Shown piece by piece: positions 33,490 to 46,987 of a DNA stretch of 64,000 nt (the stretch's first letter is position 1; each line of letters starts with the position of its first letter). This stretch comes from Pseudocercospora fijiensis CIRAD86 (taxonomy: Eukaryota; Ascomycota; Dothideomycetes; Mycosphaerellales; Mycosphaerellaceae), in assembly GCF_000340215.1 (NCBI RefSeq), contig NW_006921538.1:4476320-4540319 (forward strand), written 5' to 3'. Under the pieces are notes generated by a model that was not told where the DNA came from, ran no database searches, and saw only the letters and a program-made list of their open reading frames with translations. A program made the translations under genes and the position numbers.

Positions 33490-36400
33490 TTACCGAGATT
33501 CGTATACTAGGTTGTCGTTACCGGGTTATTATACTCGCTATCGCTTCGAGCATTCGCCTCCTTAGTATAGAGCCTAGAAACTTGCCTTAACGTACGGAGC
33601 GGCGCACCTCTAGATATAACCTATTTAAGCTATACTAACTTATAGCGCAGATTGCCGGTCTTATAACCGCGCTATAGCGTTTCCCGAAGAGCGCTTAGAA
33701 GTAGTAAGGATATCCTCGTAGGACTTATAGCTAGTGTTTCCGATATAACTAGTAAATACGACTCGGTTACCCTTCTAGTTAGCGATAGTTCCTTCCTAGG
33801 AGCTATCGTCGCAGTTGCGCTAGATACCCCGGGTTATACGAGACTATAGACGACCTAGAATAATTAGCGTGTTCGGGTTAGCGGCAATCTAGAAGGTAAA
33901 GGAAAAGCATATACCGAAAGCGTTTACTATAATATTGTAGTAGGCACCTACTAGCGCAACCTCCCTATTTACTCCCTATATACTAAGGGAAATATCTCTG
34001 TTTATTAGCAGTCGGAGCTGTTTAGCCTAGCGCTTACTTATAATAAGTAACTCTAAACCATTATTAAGCATTGCTAGCAACTGCTAACTATAGCTTCTAA
34101 TAGTAACTTAAATATAGATAGCGGGAACGACGGTAAAGGAACAGGTAACTGCGGAAAGGTCTATATTATTAGGGATAGAGTAAAGTTCCTTAGGTCGAGG
34201 AGGTCCTACTCGACCGATTTATTAGCTAGTAAATCGGACAGCCTTAATAGAAACTAAAACCGAAGCAGGGTCGGTATTATTATTATCCCCTCGGCCTATC
34301 TCCTTAATCCCCTCTTCGTTAGTATTATTAATAGTCTCCTAGCTCTCGTAGGTTACTAATTCGCCTTCTACCAACTCCTAGGCCCCTAAAAATTTAGGAA
34401 GGAACTATAGGGAAGAGACGTCGATATAGTCCTCTCGCCCCTATTTATATCGGAGGGCTACGAGGTCCTTTATAAAGGTAGCATCGTTAGGGATTCGGCT
34501 CTAGAACAGGTTAGTAGGCAAACTATATACTAATAGCTCTCCTATAGATACGTTAGACTTAAGGTCTAGGAACTATAAAGCCTAGAAGAGAGCATTTGCC
34601 TTTATATCGTAGGAGTTAGTAGGCCCGGCACTATACTTCTTTATATACCTATTAAAGCGAAAGCTCTTTAGGTCGGCTAACTTTCGTTTATAGGCCGGCG
34701 GGTTAGCTAGGCCTAGGGTACTACTAAGGTCGGTAGTATTATCCTCTATATCGATATCTAGAGTCTCTAGGACCTCTAGAGTAGCTATACTAGCTCGGGT
34801 TGTACGGTCTTTAGCTATCTAGAGTGTCTTAGTCTTAGCGACTAATTCTCGCTGTTTCTTAGCCTTGTTAGCTGCCTGCTTCTTAAGTATCCTAGTAGGG
34901 GCTGCCGTACTAGGGCGGGTAGGGTTCTACGGGCTCTTACCCTTACCCTAGGACTAGGTTTAGGACGACTAAGTTTAGGACCTTATAGTAGCGTAGATAT
35001 CTATACTGTTCTTAGTAACCGCGTAAACATTAGTAACTGCGTCCGGGTCCTAAGACACAAAGTTAACTTTAATAGGCTTAGTAGTACTATTACTGCTCCG
35101 CTCCTTAACCTATTTTGCCCTAACCTTCTAAGTTTCTCGTTTAGCAATAGCGGCGAGGGTACTGTTCCTAGTGTCCTTAAACTCGATCTTGCTACTATAC
35201 TTCTTCTCTAGAAGACTCCTAAGTTAAGGCAGCTTTGGAGCTCTACGATCCTACTCGAAGTTAATCTTATCGCCGGTATCGGTATAGTAGAACCGACTAT
35301 TTACTTATATAACGAGCTTCCTCTTAAGAAGCTCTTTCTAGATAGGGCAGTCTAATTAAACATATTTAAAACCGCCGTATATCTAGCACTTGCTATCCAA
35401 GTTAGAATAGATCTTTCGTATAGCGTAGACGTTAACTAAAGGGGCCTTAGGGTAGTTAGGATCGGAAATCTAGTAGACCGGTAGTATATCCTTTAGTATG
35501 CTAGTATTAATAACCTCCCTAACTCGCTATAGTGCTTTCGTATTAAGGTTAAGCTAAGCTAGGGATTTAGCCAAGTCCGTAACGTCCTAAGAGTGCTTAG
35601 TAACAGTAGGAGTTACGGTCTTAGGACCGCTCTACGACTTAGGAAGGAACTTAGGTCCTTTGCTTCCTAAGGCGTCGCTCTTTACCTAAGCTAGGTCATT
35701 CCTGTCCTCGCTGTAAATAAACTTCTTCGCATCGGCGGAGCTGTTAATATCGTCCTTAATAGCCTCTAGGACCTCTTTATACTTCCTAAAGGTCTCGGGA
35801 TTAGCTTCGCTAAGCTTATAGCGACGGAAGACACGCTTAGCCGTAGACTACGGCAACCCTTTAAGGAGCAGCCTCGTTCTCTAAGAATTCTCGAGGTCCT
35901 ATTAGTTAATGCCGTCCGCTAACTTAATCAACTCGCGGACGTACTCCTTTAGGTTGTTATCTTCGGTACGCCTCTCTATATAGAGGTTCTTAAGCTACGT
36001 ACGACTACCTTTAATGCGACGGCTATCGCGATCCCGATACTCCCTTATAAAGGCCTACTTAAAGACCTCCTAGTCGGTATTAGACTTGTCGTCCTTTTCT
36101 AGGTAGCTAACTAGGGTTCTAAGGGTTCGGTAAAGCTTAGTAATAGTAGTCCTCGTAAGGGACCGGACCTTGTACTAGTCCGACTCTTCTTCGAGTCCGT
36201 ACTCGGTTAAATTGTTCTTAAAGCGTTCTACGTACGCCGTAGCGTTCTACCCTTCGAATAAAGGGTTCCTACTGCTTCCTAGCTCTAGCGGGCGACGCCT
36301 GTTCTAACGGAGAAGGTTAGTTTACCCTTAAATTATCTTTATAACGACATTATAGAGAGCCTCGGGCGTAGAAGGCTCGACAGCCCCTAGGTCGATAGCG

Positions 36401-36510
36401 CTTATAATAACTAGTCGTCGCCTGATTTCTTCGTTAATAGAGTCTAGTAGGTTATTAGATTCCGAAAATTCCGCTAATTCGTAAAGCTCGCTTTCGCTAG
36501 AGCTTATTCG
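33490..36510 (-). pseudogene. Gag-protease ORF of element Y
   Basis: About 1,000 codons on the - strand. The capsid-like region carries YVERFKNNLTEYG near 36185-36225 and ENNLKEYVRELIKLADGI near 35915-35965. The zinc knuckle at about 35345-35395 reads C*IYGGFKYV*LDC, a CX2CX4HX4C with Tyr at the second Cys and at the His. A long linker follows. The protease near 34030-34085 reads AMLNNGLELLIIS, where the family has D-[ST]-G; the catalytic Asp is Asn. The end of the ORF lies across the W insertion at about 26120-26185. As in X, protease is at the end of Gag and a palindrome (S2) separates it from pol. Confidence 0.8.
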
Positions 36511-36622
36511 ATTATTGTAAAGTAGTTAAAATAAAATGCTATAGGAAAGTATTTTTAGTATATATTGTAGGTTTGTTTCGATGTTGCTATGCGAGAAAAT
36601 AGTATGCTAGGCTGTTTTCTTC

Positions 36623-36647
36623 TAATATTACCCCTAGGGTAGTATTA
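36623..36647. repeat. Palindromic separator of element Y (S1), upstream of gag
   Basis: TAATATTACCCC TAGGGTAGTATTA, a near-perfect palindrome between the leader and gag. Confidence 0.82.
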
Positions 36648-37295
36648 GAGTTTAGCCTCCTAGGGGTCGCCTAGATACCCCTAGGAGCTTTAATTTAGTA
36701 AGTTTAGATAAAAGCCGCTCGGAGGAAGGAACTGCAATCTCTATTCATACCTAGATCCGAGAAACTAGCTACTTTACTAACTATCGTTATCTCTTTTAGC
36801 TAGGCGGGGGGCGGGGACCTTCTTTTTCTAGTAAAAGGCTAAGCACTATCCGAACGAGGTAGCGAATCCCGAAACAACCTACCCGGTTAATAGGGGAACT
36901 GTCTAGGCATCCGACCTGTAATCTAGAAATTACTATCGTATAGATAGTCTTAGCAAACTAAGCAAGGCCGATAGGTAATTAATCTATCTCCTTCTTAGGC
37001 GGGCGATAGCTTATCTCGAGTAAGCGGTACTAAATAGGCCTTCGACCCGGAGCCGAGTCCTTAGAAGCTAGCTATAGTTATAGACTAGGCTCTAAGCTAT
37101 AATAGTCCTAAGGGTTTGTAGCTTTTCGGGGTTAAAGCGATGCCCTCGTTAAGAGGTTTCTCTACTTGTCGTAACGGCCCCTTAAGATACTTCGGTATCG
37201 TCCGTATCGTAGGCTCTTATTATACCCTCGCTTCGGTTATAGCTATTCGTACCTAGAGACTACCTTTAACATACCCGAACCTGTTAGATATAAAG
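36648..37295 (-). other. Leader of element Y
   Basis: About 650 bases between the PBS and palindrome S1. No coding frame seen; RIP signature present. Confidence 0.5.
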
Positions 37296-37319
37296 AGATA
37301 GCCCTACCTTCGGCTCTAA
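37296..37319 (-). promoter_or_regulatory. Putative primer-binding site/leader block of element Y
   Basis: The - strand reads TAGAGCCGAAGG then TAGGGCTATC right after the 5' LTR, matching the X block. The original was probably TGGAGCC..., complementary to a tRNA 3' end. Confidence 0.55.
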
Positions 37320-37598
37320 TAAAGGACAAAAACCTGTACTACTACTACTACTTATAGTAATAGTATAGGCTACCGAGGGTAATATAACCTATAGCAATAT
37401 AGGTAGCTATATTTAGTAAGATAGGATAACGAGACTGTCGCTTAGGCTAATAACTAGAGCCCTGCAATATAGGCATTATAGAAGTGTGACATAAACAATA
37501 TACTATACGAGGTTGATAATCTATCTACTCCGTAGAAGGAGGCCTCTTATATAGGCTTAAAACTAGCCTATAGGTATAGGGCCGGTTACTAGCTAATA
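37320..37598 (-). repeat. Element Y 5' LTR (right)
   Basis: 279 bp, paired with 17057-17335. Confidence 0.88.
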
Positions 37599-37603
37599 CT
37601 AAC

Positions 37604-38400
<797 letters not shown>

Positions 38401-39265
38401 AAGTAGTCTATAATCGAATTAGTACTACCTAGGCGATACCTAAGGACGTTTCTAAGTTAAATATAGCGGACGACCCCGAAGTGCTAGCTCTAGGCCCTCT
38501 ACGTCTGTCTAGGCGTCTACCCTCTCCGGTCGTTAGTCCTTTTATACCTAGCGATATATATAAATTCGTATACGACGAAAAGGCCTTTCTTAGCGAGGCT
38601 AGGTCGACCTAAGTAGACAATACTTATAACTACTAGCGAACTATACGCGTAATAAACGACCTAACGAATATCCTTTATAAGTAGTGTAGGACGTACGACG
38701 CATATAAGATTAACGATTAGGATCTAGTACTATAGCGAGCCTTCCTACAAGATATTAGTAACGGTATCGATATAACTTTTTCGACTTCGGATACTATTAA
38801 ACCCGCTAATATAAAATATCTCCCGAGTAAGCGTAAGAGCACTATCTAGGCTAATACTAACTAGCTATAGCTTACGCCCTAGCCTAATGCCCCGTTCCCT
38901 ATTACCGACGCCTAGCGTATATTATACGCTAGTATACTCGATACCCTATAGTACTATCGCTCTAGGTATACGGCTACGCCTCTATTATTTAACGAAGCCT
39001 ATATAGTAATAAACATCGACGTTACCGCACTCCTAGATAGCGAGATCGATAAAGTTAGTAAATGCCTGTATTGTATTACGTTTCGTAGACTCTGTCTTAC
39101 GATATAGTAACTATAGGCTATTATATAGATCGTCGAAATATAGAAATTACTTATATAGGGCGCTATTCTCGCCGACGATACTAGTACTAGTAAGACTATC
39201 TCTATCCTCTACGCCGCTATAGCTTAGTCTAAGTATATCGAAGAATAGCGTATCGTATATTAAGG

Positions 39266-39389
39266 TAAGAAATGTTAATCCTAATATATAGATTATTTTA
39301 CTAGCTAGTAAACATACGTCTAGATATCTATTTACTAGCCGGTAAAACGGTCTATATATATACTTATCTCCTACTAACTATCGTCGTAG
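39266..39389 (+). other. Intron in SNF2-A with two hairpin motifs
   Basis: AAG|GTAAGA at the 5' site, branch-like CTACTAAC and a terminal TAG. The position is the same as intron 46851-46987 of copy B. Holds TATTTTCTAGCTAGTAAAC and TATTTACTAGCCGGTAAAAC. Confidence 0.7.
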
Positions 39390-41020
39390 CTATACTCGAC
39401 TATGCCTATATAAAGCGAGGTATCGTACTAGACTCTATCTTTAGCTATTACGTTCTATTCTATAATATACCGACTATTCCTAACGACGACCCGCGCGATC
39501 TACTTATAATAGTAGTCGAGACTTTCCTCGACTAGCGATTCGGCGTTAGTAGCCGCTAGACGCTCTAGCGTAAGATACTCGATTACCTAGAGTACGAAGC
39601 CGACGGTATTTGCCTAGGCTCTCTTAAAGAGGATATTAACGCGTAGAAGTCGACTATCGCCGAATTACGTACCGAGCTAGATAAGACTTATACGACGCCT
39701 TACTGCTACGCTCCTATCTACTAAATTAGGACCGCCGCGACGATTAATACCTAGCGCGATACCTATAACCGGTACTTTAGTCCTAATCCTAACTATACTT
39801 GCTATATCTATATCGCTACTCTCGTCGCGCTTAATAGCGAGTCTCGCTATCCTATCTGTATTATCTAACGTTACCTAAATATACCTAATAGCCTAAGACT
39901 TATCGAATATATCGTATCCCTTTCGGACCGCGATCTATAGACTACTCGTACGCTTATTATCTCTACTCGCGAGGCCTTTGTTTAGAAGACACTTATACCC
40001 GGCCTAGCGTACTATAAGTAATATAACCGCCTAGCTTAGTTTTAGGATCGGCTATAGCTATATTAGTAGAAGGACGAATTGTAACTATAGAATCTCAAGG
40101 TAGTCGATTATCGAATAGAGCGTAGAGACTATACTAATAACACTATTAGAGAACTCTAGATTGCCCGTAATACTAAATTATACGATAAGTATCGATCCGA
40201 TAATACGTTTCGTCTCGCTAACTTATACGCCGTATATCTATCTATCGTTATATATAACGAGGTATACTACTTCTAGGCGTAGTTCTTACTCTAAACGGAC
40301 GCTATATAGAATCTCTTTAACAACGCGTATACGGTAGCTGTATTTGCTATAGCGACTCTATTAGCTACCGATTTTAACGACTTCGCTATACTTACTTAGT
40401 TTTTATTCCGTCGTATCCTTAAACTATAGGACGCCCGAGATCGGACCGATCTTATTATAGGATTTTCGGACGTTACCGATACTATTATATACTATAGCCG
40501 TTTCTAACGCGACTATAGCCTCTAATAGAGCGCTATCCCCGAAGACCTATAAATCTATCGTATAGCTCTACTATCTCGCTACGTCTATACTAGCGCTATA
40601 TACTTTCGCGATATCGTCCTCTAAATACTTAACTCTAAAGCCCTACGTAGGCCCCTCGACGACGACGACTAGATATATCTAACGATATTCGCCTTTAGCC
40701 TCTGCGTCCTCTAATACTCTAAAGGAAACTAACTTAAGATCCGCGACTATACTATAATCTTAGAGGACGACATTCCCCTATAGTAAGTTATTAATATCGA
40801 GGTATAATATACTCCTATTTCCTAGGTAAAATACTACGCCGCTTACTATCGCTTCGCTAAGTGTATTAATAAGCTAGACCGCGGTATTAAGCGCCCCTCT
40901 ACTACGCTAACTTACGAGGTACTATTTCGTTAGCTTAGTCTCTATATCGCCTATTCTCTCCTCGCCGCTATCGCCGACTAAAGGCTAACCTCCTCTACGC
41001 TAACTCTTTAATCCCTATAA

Positions 41021-41148
41021 GTCTATTACGCTATAGACTATTTTGCCGGCTAGCGAAAACTAGTAGACGTATACGACTATTTCGCTAGCTAGTAAAGTAG
41101 TCTATAGTCTAACTGTCTACTGCTACTTTCTCGCTAATATAACTCTAG
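41021..41148 (+). other. Intron in SNF2-A with two hairpin motifs
   Basis: CTATAA|GTCTAT at the 5' site, with an AG end near 41148. Homologous in position to 55644-55767 of copy B. Holds ACTATTTTGCCGGCTAGCG and ACTATTTCGCTAGCTAGTA. Confidence 0.62.
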
Positions 41149-42248
41149 CGCCTTATATTAGATAATAATATAGGACTTCTTCTAGTTCTGTATAAAGGGC
41201 TCTATGCCCCTTCCTACTCTAAGCCGTTACGCCGATCGACTCGTCTATCTAGTCCGCCTATCTCCGAAGTACCTAGCGATACTATAGCTAGTCTACGTAT
41301 ATATTATCTAGCTTTCGTCTAAGGTAGTATTCTAGGTCGAAGAGCTACTTAATTACTAACTCCTCGACCTCGTATTAGAGTTATATTAAATTCGATACTC
41401 TACTATCTATACCGGTATAACGTACGCCGAGCGCGCTACCGCCGAGAATGCCTTTAATAATAATCCCCGAACCTAGGCTATTATCCTATCCTCGCGTACT
41501 AATATAGAGTCTGTTAATCTATATTACGGTATATGCGTATAGTATATCGTAGATATCGTCGACTTTAGTAAAAAGAACTCGATCGTTAATCGTTATACTT
41601 GTATAGAATAGACTTACGCTATTATAGTATTCGAATTAAGCCTCGTCGATACTATCGACTCGCGCTACTAGTAGACCTTCTATCTCGACATTTAGGAGCG
41701 GCTTACTATAGTAGTCTTACCGCCCGACCGGCTTATAAATAAAGAGATCTATTATATCTAGTTAGACGAGATCGTACGAGCCTATAGTACTACCGGTACG
41801 CCCCCTATAACCCGATTCCGTAAACACGCTAATACTAATATTAGATAGCGTATAGCCGACGCCTATATACGTAAGTCCTACGACATTCGCTACTAGATAT
41901 TAGATACTACGTAGGGCTATATCTCCGACCTAATCTATAAGAATCTCGTCCTAGTCGAAGCTATCTTTCGCCTATTACTTAGTAGTATAATAGTAGGAGA
42001 AGTCGCTACTATCGTCGACTACTAGTAGCCTACGCTAAATAACTTCTTTTAGGCCGATAAGCGTAACCTAGACTATACGGGAGGATGCGACTATAAGTAT
42101 CTAAAGTATACTATAGCGTAATATCTATACCGCGACGACGTTACTAAGGATATCCGTCTAATTTAACTTATATAGTACCTTTACTATTTCGCTACCGAGG
42201 CCCTCGCTATAGGTTAATACGACTCTACTATTATTCCTAATTAGTATA

Positions 42249-42339
42249 GTAAGTCGTACTATACGTTATTATCTATTTCGCTATCTAGTATAGTAGTTAT
42301 TACCTCTATTACCGGTCGAATTGCTAATACTCTTTATAG
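42249..42339 (+). other. 91-bp intron in SNF2-A with hairpin motif
   Basis: GTAAGT at the 5' site, branch-like TTGCTAAT and CTTTATAG at the end. Same length and position as 56881-56971 in copy B. Confidence 0.72.
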
Positions 42340-42860
42340 TATATCTTAAGTACGTTTAGCGGCGTACTCCTAACTACGACGCCGATTTTGCCTAGGCCGT
42401 ATAAAATATCGGCTACTATACTTCTACTCTCGCGCCTCTCGTCCGAAGATTTCGGAGTTTTACTAGTCCCTTCGATAATTATAATAATAATAGTAACTAT
42501 AGAGTTGCTACTCCCTCCCTTAGAACGCTATCTAACTACGAACCTAACTATATAGGTATATAGCTATACTTACTAGGCAGTTAGGCTAGCTCTTCTATTT
42601 GCCCTAACTTTAGTAACTCCGTCGGAGATACTAGCGCTATAGACGAGCTAACCCTACGCGCTCGTTACTTAACTAAGCGATCTCTTACTCTACTAGTTAC
42701 TCTATATCCTCGCCTAGCCGACGATATATTAGCTTATACTAAGCGCGTTAAGCTAGCGGCTAGCGCCTCGTTTATAGTACTAGTCGAGAGTAGCGACGCC
42801 GAGGATACTAAGTAAGGCGTAGATATATACGTACGAGCCCTATATATAGAGAGTAAATAG

Positions 42861-43924
42861 TAATATAGATCTCCTCGAGTAGGCCTCTATAGGATAACTA
42901 GTAAGTACGCGTATCCTAGGCGTTAGGTTCTATAGGTTACCGACTAGGCGCGCGTATAAATAGCCTAGTCTATATACTAAATACTAGCCGATTAAGTAGA
43001 GCAATTTCCTATCGTATCTCTAGCCTTTTCTATAGTTTTTCCTCCTACCTATATATAGTCTACCTAGTCGGCACTTATAATATATACTATTAATATAACC
43101 GAATTATAGTAGCCGTTACGCGTAGATCTAGAGTTTATATAACCGACTCCGAACTACTATTATCCGCGAGGCCCTACTACTATTGTCTAACCCGCCTATA
43201 CCTTCGTTATACTTTACGTATACGTAATATAATCGCCGAGTATCTATAGTAACGATAGAGAGTCTTTCCCTACCGCTCGGGCATTTTATCTATCTATCTT
43301 CCCGGCTCTACCGATATTATACATTTCCTACTACCTAGTTATTATATCTTACCTATAAGACACGCCGTCTATAGGATTATACTAGCGAGTATAATAGAAG
43401 ATACGTCTATAAATATACGTCTAAGCTAGGTCTTATATTCCGCTATTATCTCCCCTAGGTTTAGTATACTATCGGTCTATCTCTACTACGATACCCTATC
43501 TTATTAGTCGCTAACTATTTTGCTAGCTAGGGAAAAAATAGTTAAAAGGGTTTATATAGCGGCGTCTCTAATAAGCACTCTATCGGTTACTAACCTATCT
43601 TAACTAGATATACTCTCGCGGCGACGGTTAACTACTTTTCTGGCTAGTAAAGTCGTTAGTATTACCTTAGTTATATTTCGTCTTGCCGCGCCTACTCTAG
43701 TTAGACTTTACTTTACTTCCTTCTATACCTTATACCTACTATATATACAAAGTCTATATATACATTACGTTACTATTATATACTACTTCGTCGTCGTTCG
43801 GCTACCTTCTACGGCCCTACTTCGCGTATAACCTCGCTTATATTATAGACGAAGATATACGACTTCGATATACTATATAAGGATATTCTTAGAGCTAGTA
43901 GAACTTGCTTATAAGGTCTAGCGA
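42861..43924 (+). other. Unresolved region after SNF2-A
   Basis: Partly readable + strand frames (for example RSGILSIYLPGSTDIIHF near 43275-43330, and ISPRFSILSVYLYYD near 43450-43495), so a further exon or separate small gene is possible. No family recognised. Hairpin motifs at about 43503-43535 and 43628-43655. Confidence 0.35.
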
Positions 43925-44300
43925 AGAGTGCGAACTGTCGCGTGGCTCTAAAGTGTTACTATCGCGTCGCCGTACTCTTTACTGCCGTCGTACTTTTTAA
44001 TTGTGTCGCCGCTATATATGTATGCTATCGTCGTGCCGGCACGTAATTTGTGTTTTTAATTTCTACTAATAACAGCTCGGCACGTAACGTTTCTTTTTGA
44101 TTTCTACTAATTAGAGGCCGAGCTAAATTTTGTTAGGGAGCGCCCTTTTAACAATTAAACCCTCGCCTAGCCCCCTGCATAACCTAAGGCAGAACTCTGA
44201 TCGTTATTTCGCACTCGCTCTAGACACCTTCTACAACTCTCGTCGCAAGCTCCTCGAGTTGTTCTAGGTGCCTTCCGCTTCGCTAGAATAAAATTATATA
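43925..44300. other. Low-RIP patch between SNF2 copies
   Basis: CA and TG words are common here (GTGCGAACTGTCGCGTGG, CCTGCATAACC, GGCAGAACTCTG), unlike the flanks. It contains a degenerate direct repeat: CGGCACGTAA followed by TTTCTACTAAT at about 44036-44071 and 44082-44110. A hairpin with arms CACCTTCTACAACTC and GAGTTGTTCTAGGTG lies at about 44229-44272. No ORF. It is possibly a short insertion or unique sequence that RIP spared. Confidence 0.5.
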
Positions 44301-44419
44301 GGCGACGTAAGCGGTCCGTCTAGTATAGGATCTTAGTAAAGTAATAGCGTCGCTTCGGCTTTACTTTATTCCTTCCTCTTAGATTAGGTTCTAAACCCTA
44401 TACTAGCGCGTTTTAGCGG

Positions 44420-44516
44420 ACTTTACCTATCGGCCTTAACTAACGTACCGAACGAAAGGCGGTCCTAACTTTACTATATAAATTAGCTATATCGCTTAGG
44501 ACGTCTCTTTTATACG
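44420..44516 (+). promoter_or_regulatory. Conserved upstream block of SNF2-B
   Basis: Matches 38026-38120 upstream of copy A (ACTTTACCTATCGGCC... ATATAAATTAGCTATATCGC). It includes a TATA-like ATATAAA. Conservation beyond the coding part shows that the two genes arose by tandem duplication including their upstream region. Confidence 0.55.
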
Positions 44517-45341
44517 CGCGTTAGTAAAGTAAACCGCCCTATATATTTACGCTATCTACGTAGCCCGCTATATAAACGGTTAGAGGTCCGAGCGCTAATG
44601 CTAGTATATGCCTTTCTACTATCGCCCTAACTTCTTCTACTTTATAATCTGCTCCTACTACTACCGCCTTTCCCGTCTGCCTGCCTCTATCTCGTTTCTC
44701 TATCTAGTAAACTAGTCTATATTCCTGTTTTCTCCGCCCGGTAAACTAATCTATATCTACGAGCTACTCTTCTAGCTAGTCCGAATAGTAAACAACGGCT
44801 AGTACGCTATATACCGACGGCGATTACAAATCTAAACGAGCAATTTATACCGGCTAGCCTAATAACGTCGAAGAAGTATAAAAAGATAGTTACTACTAAC
44901 GCGAACGCTACCGAGTCGTCGCTAACTCTCCCTACGAGAACTAAGGGTAAGAGTACTAAGGCTATATAGAATGTACTAGCTACTCCTCCTACGCTAGGTA
45001 TACCTACCTAGCCTAAGCCTAAGCCTAAGGTACCTAAGGTACCTAAGGTAGCAACCGTACCGCTATAGTTTAGCCTTACTACGGATAAGAAGTAGGCACT
45101 ATACGAGGCTGTACGTAAAGCTAGAAGAGAGGCGCTTAGAATGTTCCTAGTAAACGGTACGCGAGTTCCCGTCTAGGCCGATTGTAGTATATACCTTCTC
45201 GGCTTCCTAGGGTCCGGTCTAGAGAAGAATAGATATATTCTCTTATTCCTAAACTTCCCTTATTAGGATCTATATAAAGGGTTCCTTTAGGCTATATTGT
45301 AGCCGGCAGGTCGGTAGTATTAGAATAACGGTAGATATTAG

Positions 45342-45505
45342 GTAAGTTCCGTCCTACGCTATATATCTAGACTAATATACTAACTATTTTACCGGCTAGT
45401 AAACCCGCTATACCGAAGTTAGACTTTGCCGGCCGGCGAAATAGTTAGCGGTTTAGTCCTCGTAGTTATATATCCCTTCTAGTTAACGCTAATATTACTA
45501 TATAG
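45342..45505 (+). other. Intron in SNF2-B with two hairpin motifs
   Basis: G|GTAAGT at the start, branch-like CGCTAAT and CTATATAG at the end. Contains CTATTTTACCGGCTAGTAAAC and GACTTTGCCGGCCGGCGAAA; the latter is followed by ATAGTTAG. Confidence 0.72.
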
Positions 45506-46850
45506 AACCTATTTAGTTTACGCGAAGGTAACGACGACCTACCTAAGGAAGACTAGCTACCGGGTAACTCGAATAATTTAGTCCCGACGAAGACTATTCT
45601 CGAGCATATCTTCGCTATACCCGATAATACCTTTACTATCGACGATCTTACGGTAGAGGATATACCTAACGATATCCGCTTCCTATATTCGAAGCCGAGA
45701 CTACGCCTCGCCGTCTATTTCTTATATATAGCCTACCTAGTACGAGTAGCCGCCGAGATATACAAAGACTACGCGTATATACTTAAAGTACCTCTAGAGA
45801 TTCCCTCTAAATACCGAAAGGTAGCTAAGAGTATTTAAGGTTAGGGGGTTAACGGAAATGTCCTCTTTCGCCTTATATTACTAGTCTAATACTAGTATAC
45901 TAAGGTTCGTAAGAATAAGGATATAGAGGGTATAGCGTACGCATTTAGGAAGGATTTCTACGGTAGGGCTAACGCGGAGCCTACCACATATAGAGTCCCC
46001 GGTACTGTAATATTTAATACCGTAGAATAGGCCCGAGACTAAAAACTAGCCGATAACGAAGCTCGCTAGGCTCTAGCCGACGTCGAAACCGAATTCTTTA
46101 CTAATATAAAACGTACTATTCTCTGTTCGGCCTAAGAGTATAATAATACTATCTAATACCTCTCGAGTATACGCTATAACCTATTCGCGGGTAAGACTAC
46201 TAACCTTAATACCCGCGATCTAGATACGTAGGATTAGACTATACGCGACGAATATATTAAATGCCTCGCTAGGCGCTATAATCTAATCTTCTTTAATAAC
46301 TATACTACTATCGATCCGGCTAATAAGCGGTTTCTCTATAAAAGTTACCGCTAATATACGGAGAAGGTCTACTATACCGTAGGTATGCCTCTACCTTAAG
46401 GTATAAACGATAATCTACTATCGGCTATATAGGACTATATTAACCGAGAGGCCGAGTACTATACCGCCGACTCCCTAGACTACCGCGAACTTCTATAGTC
46501 CCTTACGAATACGAATACTATATTTAGTAATATATTACGTTATATAAATAGCGTATTAGCCGTCCCTCCTATATTTATAGATATGTACGCCGCAACGAGT
46601 ATTATAGTTACCGCGCTCCTAGACGGCGAGATTAACTCTATTAGTAAGTATAAATTCTATATTATGTTTCGCGATCTCGCCTTAAAGCTATAGTAGCCTT
46701 AGGCAATCGCGTAGATTCTCTAAATATAGAAGTCGCCTATATAAGGCGCTATCCTCGCCGATAACGTAGGCACTAGCAAGACTATTACGGTCCTCTACGC
46801 CGTCGTCTATTAGTCCGAATACATCGAAGAACAGCGTCGCAACTACCGAG

Positions 46851-46987
46851 GTACGTTTTCTCTTTCTACGTATAGACCGTTTTGCCGGCCGGTAATCTAG
46901 TCGTCGCTTATATACCTTTTTCTTTTTGTCTAGACGGCAAAATAGTCTGCCTACTACTTATTTCTCCTCTGCTAACGTTTATTATAG
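46851..46987 (+). other. Intron in SNF2-B with two hairpin motifs
   Basis: GAG|GTACGT, branch-like TGCTAAC and TTATAG at the end. The reading frame resumes in phase (GCC GCA CTC TAC). Contains CGTTTTGCCGGCCGGTAA and TCTAGACGGCAAAATAGTC. Confidence 0.75.

Larger units (their letters stand above)
17057..37598 (-). mobile_element. Gypsy LTR retrotransposon Y, three-ORF, nested host of W
   Basis: The element is bounded by two 279-bp LTRs in direct orientation (17057-17335, 37320-37598). A short target duplication can be read as ACTAA (17052-17056 and 37598-37602), or 4 bp if the terminal TA is counted in the LTR. Excluding W and the 961-bp TIR insertion, it is about 12.3 kb. On the - strand the order is LTR, PBS, palindrome S1, gag-PR, S2, pol, S3, spacer, S4, third ORF, S5, PPT, LTR. 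RIP is heavy throughout. Confidence 0.85.
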
